NCBI RefSeq assembly: GCF_003265365.1
Contig: NZ_AUPM01000010.1
Location: forward strand, 62,001-126,000
Reading direction: 5' to 3'
DNA length: 64,000 bases
From: Petrotoga sp. 9PW.55.5.1
GTDB lineage: Bacteria > Thermotogota > Thermotogae > Petrotogales > Petrotogaceae
Position numbers and translations under genes: made by a program. Position 1 is the first letter of the stretch, and each line of letters starts with the position of its first letter. Below, in pieces: positions 54,614-63,180 of this stretch. The notes beneath the pieces were generated by a model. It saw only the letters and a list, made by a program, of their open reading frames with translations. It searched no databases and was not told the origin of the DNA.

Positions 54614-55837
54614 TTGAAAGTCAGACTCATTAGTATGTTTTTGTTATTGGCAGTGTCTTTTATGGCATTTTCAACGACCTTAACAAGTTTTGATAGTGAA
54701 TTAAACACATCATTACTAGAAGCTATGGGAAAGAGACAGTTTTTTGAAATTGGAGTGGAAGGAGATATTTTTCTTTTTCAAAACGCTTATGATTATACTA
54801 ATCTACTAAGTATTGTCGGAGATTTTATTTCACAGGATTTTAGCTTAGATTTTGTAGAATTAACAGATACAAGAACTTTTGATTTTGAAACTTCAGATAA
54901 TATGAACGGTCATTTTCTTGTTAGCATTGCAGATTTTGGGTTGGGTGTTGTTGGTAGTTTTGATTTAAGAAATAACTTTCAAATGTCTGATGATTTAATC
55001 TTAGCAGTGAACAATAAATCTTCTAAAACAGGGAAAATTTCCTTTGATTTGGATACCTTGTTAAAATTTGGTTTATATGGTTCATATAATTTTGAAGGAA
55101 TCTCGGTTGGGGTATTATACAATTTCTTGTTACCTTTGGTTTATGCTCCTGAGATGAGTATGGATTATGATTTAAATCAAGATTCAACAAATTCTTCTTT
55201 GTTTTTAGATACAACTTTACAATTGTATTCGCCTTTTAACGATGAAGATTTGAATGAATTTATGGAAAGAAGAGTAGATGTAGTACCATTATTTTCAAAA
55301 GTATATGAAAATGGGGGGCAAAGTTTAGATATTGGTGTGACGTTTGGAGAATCTAGTGATCCTGTTTTTGGATTTGGAGTAAACAATATTGAGATAAAAC
55401 AACCTACTTTCAAAAATGAGATTACTTATGAAACAACATTTGAGATTTCGTCAGATGGAGTTGCCACCCCATCTGAAGATTCTACATTGACATCTAAACC
55501 TTTTTCCGATCATGTTGAATATCCTGTTCCTTTGGCATTATCAGGATTTTTAAGAATACCTTTTGACATTTTTGATATATTGACCTATGGGGAATTCTTG
55601 ATCGACGATCAAAAAATTAACTGGGGAGTTATGTTAAAATCATCGCTTTTTGGTTTTATTCCTTTATCCTTAGGAATAGAGTATTTTAATGATTATTGGG
55701 CTACTAGCGTAGGATTTGGTTTAGATACCCGTATAATTGAAAATAGAACAGAAATAGGTTTAAAATCTAAAGATTTAGATACTTTAATTGATCTAAGAGG
55801 GTTTACTTTTAAAACAAGTTTTGCGATAGGTTTTTAA
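54614..55837 (+). CDS. Putative outer-membrane beta-barrel protein, function unknown
   Basis: A 407-residue exported protein. Signal peptide MKVRLISMFLLLAVSFMAFS, then a beta-rich chain with alternating aromatic strands (KFGLYGSYNFEGISVGVLYNF, LGIEYFNDYWATSVGFGLD) and a C-terminal Phe (FTFKTSFAIGF), the usual last-strand signature of outer-membrane barrels. Many Asp/Ser/Asn loops. No named family is recognised; it looks like a lineage-specific toga protein. TTG 54614 follows a run of seven G. The next gene, 40 bases on, is probably cotranscribed. Confidence 0.65.
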   Translation: MKVRLISMFLLLAVSFMAFSTTLTSFDSELNTSLLEAMGKRQFFEIGVEGDIFLFQNAYDYTNLLSIVGDFISQDFSLDFVELTDTRTFDFETSDNMNGHFLVSIADFGLGVVGSFDLRNNFQMSDDLILAVNNKSSKTGKISFDLDTLLKFGLYGSYNFEGISVGVLYNFLLPLVYAPEMSMDYDLNQDSTNSSLFLDTTLQLYSPFNDEDLNEFMERRVDVVPLFSKVYENGGQSLDIGVTFGESSDPVFGFGVNNIEIKQPTFKNEITYETTFEISSDGVATPSEDSTLTSKPFSDHVEYPVPLALSGFLRIPFDIFDILTYGEFLIDDQKINWGVMLKSSLFGFIPLSLGIEYFNDYWATSVGFGLDTRIIENRTEIGLKSKDLDTLIDLRGFTFKTSFAIGF

Positions 55838-55877
55838 TTTAGATATACAAACTAAATTAAGGAGAATAAATTAAAAA

Positions 55878-56891
55878 ATGTTTGAAGATGTGAGAAAAAT
55901 TGATTTTAGTTATAAAAGAGGAGATATAGATTTTTCACGGGCTTTTATAAATAAGGGGGAGAATTTTAGAGAATCCTTAGTCAAATTTTATTCAAAATAT
56001 TATTCACCGAAAAAAGGAACAGAAACTGTTGAAGTATTTATTTTTGAACCTAAAGGGAAGGTATTAGGGGTAGGACTTATTCTTCATGGTTTGGGCACGA
56101 AAAATATCTCTTATATTTTAAAAATGGGGAAATATTTTTCTCGGTTGGGGATAAGAGCTATAGTACCAATATTACCAGAGAATTACACTAGAACATCTCA
56201 TGGTTCAATGAGCGGTAAAAATTATTTTTCAAGTGATATCAACACCATTTTAAACACATGGGAACACGCTGTGGTTGATGTATTGTCTATAATAGACTTT
56301 TTAAAAATGAATAAACTTTGGCATGAAAAGAATTTTATGGTTGGATATTGTCTAGGGGGAATGGTATCTGTAATAGCTAATGCTTTAAACCCATCAATTG
56401 ATCATACTTTTATAATAGCCAGCGGTGGCAATATGGCTGAACTCATATGGGATTCTCCAACTTTAGAATATACAAGAAGAGAACTCCTAGATAATGCTAA
56501 AGTATCCGCTTATTTGAACGATAGAGAAAGACTCGTAAGTACAATTAACAAATCTTTTGAAAAAATATCGCAATACCATACTGTTTCAGATATATTAAAT
56601 TCTGATATTCACCCACTAATGAAAGTGGACCCTGCAGTATATGCTAAATTTTTGTTGAGAGAAAAGGTAACTTATTTGGAAGCAAGATTTGATAGAACTC
56701 TTCCAAAAAGCACAAGAAATCTCTTGTGGAAAAATTTAGGAAAACCCCGAAAAATCTTGATACCTATAGACCACATTTCTTGGTTGCCTTTTCAAAGGTT
56801 AATTTCAAACATTATTATCAACGAAATGAGGTTTGAAGGTATAGGCTACCGACCAATTAACCTTAGATATTTAGCAAAATCATATAAATAA
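55878..56891 (+). CDS. Alpha/beta hydrolase with Cys nucleophile (dienelactone-hydrolase-like elbow)
   Basis: A 337-residue soluble protein without signal peptide. LILHGLGTKN supplies the oxyanion HG motif, and the nucleophile elbow reads GYCLGG, with Cys where most hydrolases have Ser; dienelactone hydrolases and PHA synthases share this. The likely acid/His part is near the end (IDHISWLPFQRL). The substrate is unknown. AGGAG is 13 bases before the ATG. It follows the outer-membrane-type protein gene. Confidence 0.78.
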   Translation: MFEDVRKIDFSYKRGDIDFSRAFINKGENFRESLVKFYSKYYSPKKGTETVEVFIFEPKGKVLGVGLILHGLGTKNISYILKMGKYFSRLGIRAIVPILPENYTRTSHGSMSGKNYFSSDINTILNTWEHAVVDVLSIIDFLKMNKLWHEKNFMVGYCLGGMVSVIANALNPSIDHTFIIASGGNMAELIWDSPTLEYTRRELLDNAKVSAYLNDRERLVSTINKSFEKISQYHTVSDILNSDIHPLMKVDPAVYAKFLLREKVTYLEARFDRTLPKSTRNLLWKNLGKPRKILIPIDHISWLPFQRLISNIIINEMRFEGIGYRPINLRYLAKSYK

Positions 56892-56916
56892 AAAAACTCG
56901 ATTTTATCATAATATG

Positions 56917-56972
56917 ATACCTCCAAAGTATACACGTAATTAATAAAAATTGCGAAACTGCTTTGGAGGTAT
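56917..56972. repeat. 12-bp inverted repeat (ATACCTCCAAAG / CTTTGGAGGTAT)
   Basis: Perfect arms at 56917-56928 and 56961-56972 with a 32-base spacer. No T-tract follows, so it is not a clear terminator; it may be a processing hairpin or part of the adjoining repeat element. The 56892-57263 gap otherwise holds the structured repeat and the tRNA promoter. Confidence 0.7.
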
Positions 56973-56993
56973 AATATTATTAAAATTGGCTTT

Positions 56994-57166
56994 AATTCCC
57001 CTCTTGAGAGGGGTGGATGCGACGTTCTTTGTCGCAGCCGGGGTGTGGCCACAGACGGGGTAGTTGCTTTTGAATTGGATTTTCAATTTGCTAAAAGCAA
57101 ATTAAAGAGTGACTACCCCGTCTGCAGCATAAAACGCTGCATCCACCCCTTCGAGGAAGGGGAATT
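56994..57166. repeat. Dispersed structured repeat, copy B (inverted pair of units)
   Basis: It starts AATTCCCC and ends GGGGAATT. Two units face each other (56994-57065 and 57111-57166) around a core with its own stem TTGCTTTT (57064-57071) / AAAAGCAA (57093-57100). The right unit is nearly identical to the units of 33563-33734. The small internal stem is GCGAC/GTCGC (57019-57035) in the left unit but GCAGC/GCTGC in the right, so pairing is kept while bases change. Confidence 0.85.
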
Positions 57167-57220
57167 GTGTTGTGTGTTCGAAATTATAGAAGAATTCAAA
57201 GATTTATTGTGCATAAAAAT

Positions 57221-57249
57221 TTGACCATAAAAAAGAAATATGATATAAT
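57221..57249 (+). promoter_or_regulatory. Promoter of tRNA-Pro
   Basis: TTGACC (57221-57226), 17-base spacer, TATAAT (57244-57249), 15 bases before the tRNA. Confidence 0.85.
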
Positions 57250-57263
57250 TTCTCTAGCTATAA

Positions 57264-57339
57264 CGGAGCGTAGCGCAGTTGGTAGCGCGTCAGCATGGGG
57301 TGTTGAAGGCCGCTGGTTCAAATCCAGTCGCTCCGACCA
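57264..57339 (+). tRNA. tRNA-Pro (anticodon GGG), CCA encoded
   Basis: A 76-base cloverleaf. The acceptor stem is CGGAGCG / CGCTCCG, the D stem GCGC/GCGC, the anticodon stem TCAGC / GTTGA (one G-T pair) with loop ATGGGGT, giving anticodon GGG at 57297-57299 and G37; the T arm is GCTGG-TTCAAAT-CCAGT. CCA is encoded. It has its own promoter and a terminator. Confidence 0.95.
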
Positions 57340-57340
57340 A

Positions 57341-57378
57341 TAAAGTGGGATATTTTAATTTTATCCCACTTTATTTTT
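57341..57378 (+). terminator. Intrinsic terminator after tRNA-Pro
   Basis: TAAAGTGGGATA / TATCCCACTTTA, a 12-bp perfect stem with a 9-base loop followed by TTTTTG. It also lies just beyond the stop of the convergent hydrolase gene. Confidence 0.9.
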
Positions 57379-57383
57379 GTTTT

Positions 57384-57983
57384 TTACAGGATTTTTCCAA
57401 ATTTTTCTTCTATTATTTCTTTAATTGATTTTTTATTTACTGATTTAATAAACCTGGATACAGGGTAAACTTTATAACCTCTTTTTATAGCATCTTCTAT
57501 TGTAGATATTACACAAACATCTCCAGCTAATCCTAAAACTATTAAATTTTCAATTTCATTTTCTTTTAGTAAGTTGTCTAACTCAGAAGGTTCATTATCT
57601 AAAATATTCTTATAAAAAGCGGAATAACTATCTCCATTTATATGAATTCCTTTTTTAATCAAGAAATCATAAGTTTTTATAAACAACTGATTTCCATAAG
57701 TTCCTTTAACACAATGAACAGGCCATTTATTAAAAGACATATGATTTTCTGGATGATCATCCATACTTGCGAAAATTTTAAATCCGTTTTGCCTCATAAC
57801 TGATAAAAAATTATTTAATTGATCGATCCATTCTTCTGTGGTTCCTTCAACCGGTAATTCATCAGGACACCTTTCTGTAAATCCATTTTGGCAATCTACA
57901 CATAATATACCCGTATTGGTTGAAGAAAGAGTTAGAGTTTTTAAAATTTGGTCAGTTATGTCGAAAATATCGTTATTATCCAT
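57384..57983 (-). CDS. pncA: Isochorismatase-fold cysteine hydrolase, nicotinamidase-like
   Basis: A 199-residue protein of the isochorismatase fold. The catalytic Asp30 is in CVDCQNGF, the catalytic Cys157 in LAGDVCVIST, and a Lys lies near 110. The metal-site pattern D-x-H-x3-H (MDDHPENH, Asp75, His77, His81) and the following WPVHCVKGTYGNQL are specific to nicotinamidase/pyrazinamidase, which deamidates nicotinamide for NAD salvage. ATG 57983 follows AGGAG. Confidence 0.82.
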   Translation of the reverse strand: MDNNDIFDITDQILKTLTLSSTNTGILCVDCQNGFTERCPDELPVEGTTEEWIDQLNNFLSVMRQNGFKIFASMDDHPENHMSFNKWPVHCVKGTYGNQLFIKTYDFLIKKGIHINGDSYSAFYKNILDNEPSELDNLLKENEIENLIVLGLAGDVCVISTIEDAIKRGYKVYPVSRFIKSVNKKSIKEIIEEKFGKIL

Positions 57984-58025
57984 ACTAATCACTCCTACCA
58001 AGCCATATATAGTAAATATGGGGAA

Positions 58026-58787
58026 TCATTTTTCTATATTGTATTTGATTAATCCTAAGTATTCATGCCAAGCTGACGAATTTGCTTTTAAAAATTGAAT
58101 ATCAGGTAAAAAATCGTAGAAGTTCCATTTTTTTCTAGAAATTAAATAATCACAAGGAACAGGGGTGATCTCTATATTATCGTATTCTTTAAAATATTTC
58201 ATCGCTCTAGGCAAATGAATAGCACTAGTTACAAGAAAAACTTTTTCTATTTTATAATTTTCCACTATTTGCATTGATAATTCGGCATTTTGTTTTGTAT
58301 TTTTTGCTTGTTCTTCAACAAAGATATTTTCGGGTTCAACCCCTAGTTTTATCAATTCATTTTTCATAACTGTTGCTTCAGCAACCTGCATCCCCATAAG
58401 CTTACCGCCGGTAACTATTATTGGAGAGTTCAATTGCTGATAAAGTAAAAATCCTTGGTATACTCTTTTCATCGCACTATGAGATAACTCTCCCAGCTCT
58501 CTTCCGGGGGTTTCAGGGATGATTCCTCCACCTAGTATGATAATAATACTTGGCTCGTTTAATGGCCTTATTTTTGAAATCTCTAAAGGTTCGTATTTGT
58601 TTTCCAATGGAAAAACAAGTAACTTAGCAAACCACCCTGATGAAAAGGCATAGAAGGTAATAGATAAAACTAAGAGAGAATAATAAAATTTTTTATCTTT
58701 AATGAATTTTAACATTAAGAGAATTAGCGTTATAAAAATAAAAATCCCCGGTATTTCAATAAAAGCAGTAAAGATGTCATATAACAT
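58026..58787 (-). CDS. YdcF/SanA-like DUF218 membrane protein
   Basis: A 253-residue protein with two N-terminal membrane helices (IPGIFIFITLILLMLKFI and YYSLLVLSITFYAFSSGWFA) and a DUF218 domain: IIILGGGIIPETPG, SPIIVTGGK, EEQAKNTKQNAE and VFLVTSAIHLPRAMKYF. ElyC/SanA/YdcF relatives affect envelope integrity in enterobacteria; the reaction is not known. AGGTGG precedes the ATG; it overlaps the prepilin peptidase gene by 11 bases. Confidence 0.85.
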   Translation of the reverse strand: MLYDIFTAFIEIPGIFIFITLILLMLKFIKDKKFYYSLLVLSITFYAFSSGWFAKLLVFPLENKYEPLEISKIRPLNEPSIIIILGGGIIPETPGRELGELSHSAMKRVYQGFLLYQQLNSPIIVTGGKLMGMQVAEATVMKNELIKLGVEPENIFVEEQAKNTKQNAELSMQIVENYKIEKVFLVTSAIHLPRAMKYFKEYDNIEITPVPCDYLISRKKWNFYDFLPDIQFLKANSSAWHEYLGLIKYNIEK

Positions 58788-59250
58788 AATATAGCCACCT
58801 AAAAAAATAGAAAATAAAACTACTGAGCATTGTGTAAAAACCTAAAGGAACTTTTGTGACCTTTTTTCTTAAGTTAAACAAAATTAATAGAAACATACTC
58901 AATGCAAGAACGGGAAATATGAAAAAACCAAGAATAAAAGTAAGAACTGTCAACAGTTTTACGTCTCCAAACCCCATCTTTTTATGGTACCAATAATAAA
59001 AGGTTAAAAGGAATATTATTAGAGCATACAAAAGATTAGAGAGTTCAAAATTCAATATTGCGATGATTAATAAAACTGCTATCCCTAAATCCGGTATTAG
59101 AAAAGTATAATAGTCATATAATCCAATAAAAAAAAGCGTATTAGCAACAACTATACTTTGCCAGTTAAAAGAAGTTTTTAGTATAAAAAAATTAACTACT
59201 ATTATAAATAAAGTTATAATTATTAATGAAAAATGTTGTCTTTTATTAAT
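58777..59250 (-). CDS. Minimal type IV prepilin peptidase (A24), probable AUU start
   Basis: About 157 residues with five or six membrane helices. Both catalytic Asp motifs of the A24 family are present: the first in GLYDYYTFLIPD and the second in MGFGDVKLL (GxGD). The first motif lies upstream of TTG 59055, the first standard start, so a full enzyme needs translation from near ATT 59250, just after AAAGGTG and the stop of the TPR gene; no ATG, GTG or TTG lies between. It lacks the N-terminal methylase domain of PilD. Such short forms cut prepilin leaders. Confidence 0.75.
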   Translation of the reverse strand: MNKRQHFSLIIITLFIIVVNFFILKTSFNWQSIVVANTLFFIGLYDYYTFLIPDLGIAVLLIIAILNFELSNLLYALIIFLLTFYYWYHKKMGFGDVKLLTVLTFILGFFIFPVLALSMFLLILFNLRKKVTKVPLGFYTMLSSFIFYFFRWLYYVI

Positions 59251-59251
59251 T

Positions 59252-60328
59252 TTACACCTTTTCTATCTCTTCTAATTGATCTTTCGATAAGTTGTTATTT
59301 AATATATCTTTTAATCCGTATATATACCACATATAGTTTTCTTTAACTTCGTTATAAATTTTCTTTGCTTCTTCTATCTTTTTATCTTTCAAATAAGGAA
59401 TTACTAACAAAAGTTTAAAATGTTGATGGTCTTTGTTTTGTTCCACAAATTTTTCTATAAAATTCTGAACTTCCTTATATTTTTGGTTCTCGAACATAAC
59501 TTTAGCCCACACTTCTATATCGCTGGAGTATTCGGGTGTGGAATTTAAGATCTCTTCTTTTAATTCGTTTGCTTCTGTTTTTCTAGACAGGTTTTCATAA
59601 ATTGAAGATAGTTCATACTTACCAAGTATGCTATTTGGAAATCTATTTAAGAATTTTTCTAAAACATGTGCAGCTTTTTCATAAGATTCTTTCTGAATAT
59701 AAGCATCTGCTATCATAAAATAGGTTACATAATTATTAGGAGATAGTTCTAATTCTTTTTTCCAAATTTCAGCTGCTTTTTCATATTCTCCTAGATTAAA
59801 ATACAGTTCTCCCAATTCTGATAAAGCCGCTATATTCCAAGGATCTAATTTAATTGCTTTTTCTAAATATTCTCCGCCTTCTTCTATTTCTCCTTTTTCA
59901 ATTAGAACAGAACCCATTAATTCATATGCTGGAGCGAAACTTGGATCAATTTTTAATATAAACTCTATGACTTCTTTAACAAACTCAAAATTCTTTTTAT
60001 CTGCTTCCAGAAGAACAGTATCGAATAAGCCGTTCAAAGAAATATGTGCTAAATCGGAATAACTAATATTAAACTCAGAAAGATAAGAAATGAATTCAGA
60101 AAGTACAAAAGGATAAATCACGAAGTTGGAATTTAAACCAGGTAAGTATTTAATAAGTTTTTCTATTTTATTAGATTCTTCTATAAATTTTGAATTATGC
60201 TTTAAATCCGCTTTCATTAACTCAAAATCACCTTCATATAGAAATTCACAAAGTAAAATCGGAAACGGAGTTAATTCTGTGATCTCTACTGAATCATTAT
60301 CAAGATTCATTTTAACTATGTTCTGCAT
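59252..60328 (-). CDS. TPR-repeat protein
   Basis: A 358-residue soluble protein. At least five TPR units occupy residues 130-340 (YELMGSVLIEKGEIEEGGEY, AALSELGELYFNLGEYEKAA, VTYFMIADAYIQKESYEKAA, LGKYELSSIYENLSRKTEAN). The first 125 residues are of unknown fold. ATG 60328 follows GGGAGGAG. Its stop overlaps the ribosome binding site of the prepilin peptidase gene, so these and the DUF218 gene form one operon. Confidence 0.82.
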   Translation of the reverse strand: MQNIVKMNLDNDSVEITELTPFPILLCEFLYEGDFELMKADLKHNSKFIEESNKIEKLIKYLPGLNSNFVIYPFVLSEFISYLSEFNISYSDLAHISLNGLFDTVLLEADKKNFEFVKEVIEFILKIDPSFAPAYELMGSVLIEKGEIEEGGEYLEKAIKLDPWNIAALSELGELYFNLGEYEKAAEIWKKELELSPNNYVTYFMIADAYIQKESYEKAAHVLEKFLNRFPNSILGKYELSSIYENLSRKTEANELKEEILNSTPEYSSDIEVWAKVMFENQKYKEVQNFIEKFVEQNKDHQHFKLLLVIPYLKDKKIEEAKKIYNEVKENYMWYIYGLKDILNNNLSKDQLEEIEKV

Positions 60329-60496
60329 GATAATCTCCTCCCTCATTAATTGATATTATTTTAAGTTTTTTCTTAGTAAATATTATAACATATTTAACTT
60401 TTGTTAAGAAATATATAGTGACTAATTATAATTACTTTTTTCTACAAAGGTTGATATATGTGTTTTTCTTAGAAAGTAAAAGAGATCTGAAACTTT

Positions 60497-60524
60497 TTGA
60501 AAATTACTGAAAATATTATATAAT
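60497..60524 (+). promoter_or_regulatory. Promoter of the encapsulin operon
   Basis: TTGAAA (60497-60502), 16-base spacer, TATAAT (60519-60524), 55 bases before the cargo gene. Confidence 0.65.
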
Positions 60525-60579
60525 AATGAAAAAGAAAGGATTTACTATAAATAATGAAAACAAAAGGAGGGATAAGTAA

Positions 60580-60933
60580 ATGGGAGACTATCATGTACCC
60601 TACGAAGAACTTAGTGAAAAAGACCGTTCTTTTATGTTTGCGTTGAACAGTTTGAAGGAAGAGATTGAAGCAATTGATTGGTATAACCAGAGAGCATCAG
60701 TTTCAAAGGATCCTACTATAAAAGAAGTTATGGAACATAACAGAGACGAAGAAATTGAACATGCGGTAATGCTTATAGAATGGCTCAGAAGAAATATGGA
60801 AGGCTGGGATGAAGAATTAAAGACGTATCTTTTTACTGACAAACCATTATTGCAAGTTGAAGAAGAAACTTTAGAAGGAGAAGAAAAATCTTCTTCAAAG
60901 GGAGATTTAGGGTTAAGAGATTTGAAGGGGTAA
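60580..60933 (+). CDS. Encapsulated ferritin-like protein (EncFtn), encapsulin cargo
   Basis: A 117-residue two-helix ferritin-like protein. Helix 1 has LKEEIEAIDWYNQR and helix 2 HNRDEEIEHAVMLIEWLRR, carrying the Glu/Glu-His iron ligands of EncFtn ferroxidases. A flexible acidic linker leads to GDLGLRDLKG at the C-terminus, which matches encapsulin targeting peptides (pattern G.LG..SLK). It oxidises Fe(II) for storage in the shell. AAGGAGG precedes the ATG; the shell gene follows after 33 bases. Confidence 0.93.
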   Translation: MGDYHVPYEELSEKDRSFMFALNSLKEEIEAIDWYNQRASVSKDPTIKEVMEHNRDEEIEHAVMLIEWLRRNMEGWDEELKTYLFTDKPLLQVEEETLEGEEKSSSKGDLGLRDLKG

Positions 60934-60966
60934 TTTTTATACGACATTTTGAAAGGAGGATGGAAA

Positions 60967-61764
60967 ATGGACTTTTTAAAACGTAATTTAGCTCCAATAA
61001 CAGAAAAAGCTTGGAAAGAATTAGAAGGAAGATCCAGAGAGATTTTTAAAAATAAATTAAGAATGAGAAAAGTAGTTGATATTGAAGGTCCTTATGGTTG
61101 GGAATATTCTTCTTACAATCTGGGTTCTAACGAACTAGTCGATAATCCAAGGGATGGTTTAGGATGGGGAATTAGGAAAAGTTTACCTCTTATAGAAGCT
61201 AGAAATACATTTGTTTTAAAACAGTGGGAATTAGATAACATAGAAAGAGGATGCCAGACTCCTGATTTAGAAGGCTTGGAAACAGCTGCAAAACAATTTG
61301 CAGAGTTTGAAGATAATATAATTTTAAAAGGATTAGAAAGAGCTAACATAGTTGGTTTACAAAAAGTAGCTAAAGAAAATTTAGTAAAAAGTTCTAATCG
61401 TGATTTGAAGGTTTTTATTAAGTCATTATCAGAATCAAAAAAGAGATTTATGGAGCAAGGAATTGAAGGGCCATATACTTTATTGATTAATAGGGAAATA
61501 TGGGAAGAATTATTTTCACAAAATCTTTCTTATCCTTTGGACAAACTTATTGAACAAATAATTGATACTACAGTGAAACCAATTCATAACTTAGAACAGT
61601 CATTTTTTATTTCGAATAGAGGCGGAGATTTCAAATTAATTTTAGGTCAAGATATTTCGCTAGGATATCAAGATAAATATGAGGAAGATTTAAAGTTCTT
61701 TTACACGGAGACATTCACTTTTCACATTCTAACGCCAGAAGCAATAATTGGTTTGGAATTATAA
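60967..61764 (+). CDS. Encapsulin shell protein
   Basis: A 265-residue HK97-fold shell protein beginning MDFLKRNLAPITEKAWKELE, the typical encapsulin N-terminal helix. GPYGWEYSSYNLG, WELDNIERGCQTPDLEGLETAA and LTPEAIIGLEL near the end are further family segments; the length matches T. maritima encapsulin. It makes an icosahedral nanocompartment that takes up the preceding EncFtn through its C-terminal tail. ATG 60967 follows AAGGAGG. Confidence 0.95.
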   Translation: MDFLKRNLAPITEKAWKELEGRSREIFKNKLRMRKVVDIEGPYGWEYSSYNLGSNELVDNPRDGLGWGIRKSLPLIEARNTFVLKQWELDNIERGCQTPDLEGLETAAKQFAEFEDNIILKGLERANIVGLQKVAKENLVKSSNRDLKVFIKSLSESKKRFMEQGIEGPYTLLINREIWEELFSQNLSYPLDKLIEQIIDTTVKPIHNLEQSFFISNRGGDFKLILGQDISLGYQDKYEEDLKFFYTETFTFHILTPEAIIGLEL

Positions 61765-61774
61765 CCACTATTTT

Positions 61775-61820
61775 TTTAAAGAAGAGGTTTTAGAAAATTA
61801 TTTAAAACCTCTTCTTTAAA
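61775..61820. terminator. Bidirectional intrinsic terminator
   Basis: An 18-bp perfect stem TTTAAAGAAGAGGTTTTA / TAAAACCTCTTCTTTAAA with a 10-base loop. It ends the encapsulin operon and overlaps the dnaA stop. Confidence 0.9.
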
Positions 61821-63180
61821 TTGCTACTAATCCTCTATCTCCTTCGAGTTTTTCTTTTACATTGTTTATTTTATCTCTTACAACATCATTCCCCATTAAT
61901 AGAGAATGTTCTATTTTCTTTATCGAATGAATAATAGTAGAGTGATTCTTATCTAGTTTTTCCGAAATATCTTTAGTTTTCATCTTTAATATTGTCTTAA
62001 AAAGATAAGCTAGAACTTGACGAGCCAAAGCTATATCTTTTTTTCTTGAAGAAGAGAAAATTTCTTTACGTTCTATATTGAATTCATTAGCTACAGCATT
62101 AATAAGAGTGTCGACTTTTATAGACTCAAGTATCTCGGGAGATTGGAATTTTAATTTATTTGAATTCATGCGAATCATAGAATCTACTATCTTTTTTGCC
62201 GATTCAATATTTACAGGTAAACCTGAAATCTGACTTTGTATAAGTAAATTCATTATAGCGCCGCGCAGTTTTCGCAAGTTCTGATCGATATGTTCGGCTA
62301 AATAATGAGCGACATCATCTGTAAGTTGTAAAGAAATCATCTGAGCCATCTTTTTTGCTATTAAATATTTTGTTGTTTTATCAGGTATTTGAATATCTGT
62401 AATAAGTCCCATTTCGAATCTGCTAATCAACCTTGGATGAAATGTTGCTAATTCTTGAGGTGTCCTATCAGAACATATAACTATCTGTTTTCTTGAGTTA
62501 AAAAGTGTGTTAAAGGTATGGAAAAGCTCACTTTGAACAGTGTTTTTACCAATTAAAAATTGCACATCATCTATTAAAAGAAAATCGATATTTTTCCTGA
62601 ACCGCTCCCTGAATTTCTCCATCTCACTGGCTCTGATTCCATCCATCATCTGATTCATAAAATCTTCTGCAGTAATATATTTAACTTTCAAATCAGGGGA
62701 GTTCTCCATTAAATAATTTCCGACAGCGTGAAGTAAATGAGTCTTGCCAAGTCCCACATCGCCATAAATAAAAAGAGGGTTATATTTCCCGGGATTTTTA
62801 CAAACTTCTAAAGCAGAATAATAAGCGATTCTATTTGAGTTTCCTGTAATAAAACTATCAAAAGTAAATTCGGGGTTAAAATCAGAAAGTTTCAATGGTC
62901 TGTTTTTTATAATAGGGCCACTAACAGTTTGCTTATGTTCCTTATCTATAGAAATTTCTTTAAAAACGATTTCTAACCTCTTGCCTGTTATATTGTTAAT
63001 AGTATCTTTAATTATTGAACCGAACCTTTTTTCGACCGTTTCTTTTATAAATAAATTACCTAATCCGATTATAACTTTTTCTTCATCAAGCTCTAGAATT
63101 TTCGCAGTAGAAAGCCAATTGTTCCAAGAATCTCGAGACATATTAGCACGAAGTTTTTCAAGTAGTATATCTTTATCCAT
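61816..63180 (-). CDS. dnaA: Chromosomal replication initiator DnaA
   Basis: A 454-residue AAA+ initiator with the standard four domains. Domain I is N-terminal (NMSRDSWNNWLSTAKILEL); the ATPase has Walker A GDVGLGKTHLL and Walker B LLIDDVQFLIG, sensor region RLISRFEMGL; the C-terminal DNA-binding helix-turn-helix has DKNHSTIIHSIKKIEH. AAGGAGTG precedes the ATG. dnaN, gyrB or other usual neighbours are not present; it faces the encapsulin operon. Confidence 0.97.
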   Translation of the reverse strand: MDKDILLEKLRANMSRDSWNNWLSTAKILELDEEKVIIGLGNLFIKETVEKRFGSIIKDTINNITGKRLEIVFKEISIDKEHKQTVSGPIIKNRPLKLSDFNPEFTFDSFITGNSNRIAYYSALEVCKNPGKYNPLFIYGDVGLGKTHLLHAVGNYLMENSPDLKVKYITAEDFMNQMMDGIRASEMEKFRERFRKNIDFLLIDDVQFLIGKNTVQSELFHTFNTLFNSRKQIVICSDRTPQELATFHPRLISRFEMGLITDIQIPDKTTKYLIAKKMAQMISLQLTDDVAHYLAEHIDQNLRKLRGAIMNLLIQSQISGLPVNIESAKKIVDSMIRMNSNKLKFQSPEILESIKVDTLINAVANEFNIERKEIFSSSRKKDIALARQVLAYLFKTILKMKTKDISEKLDKNHSTIIHSIKKIEHSLLMGNDVVRDKINNVKEKLEGDRGLVAI

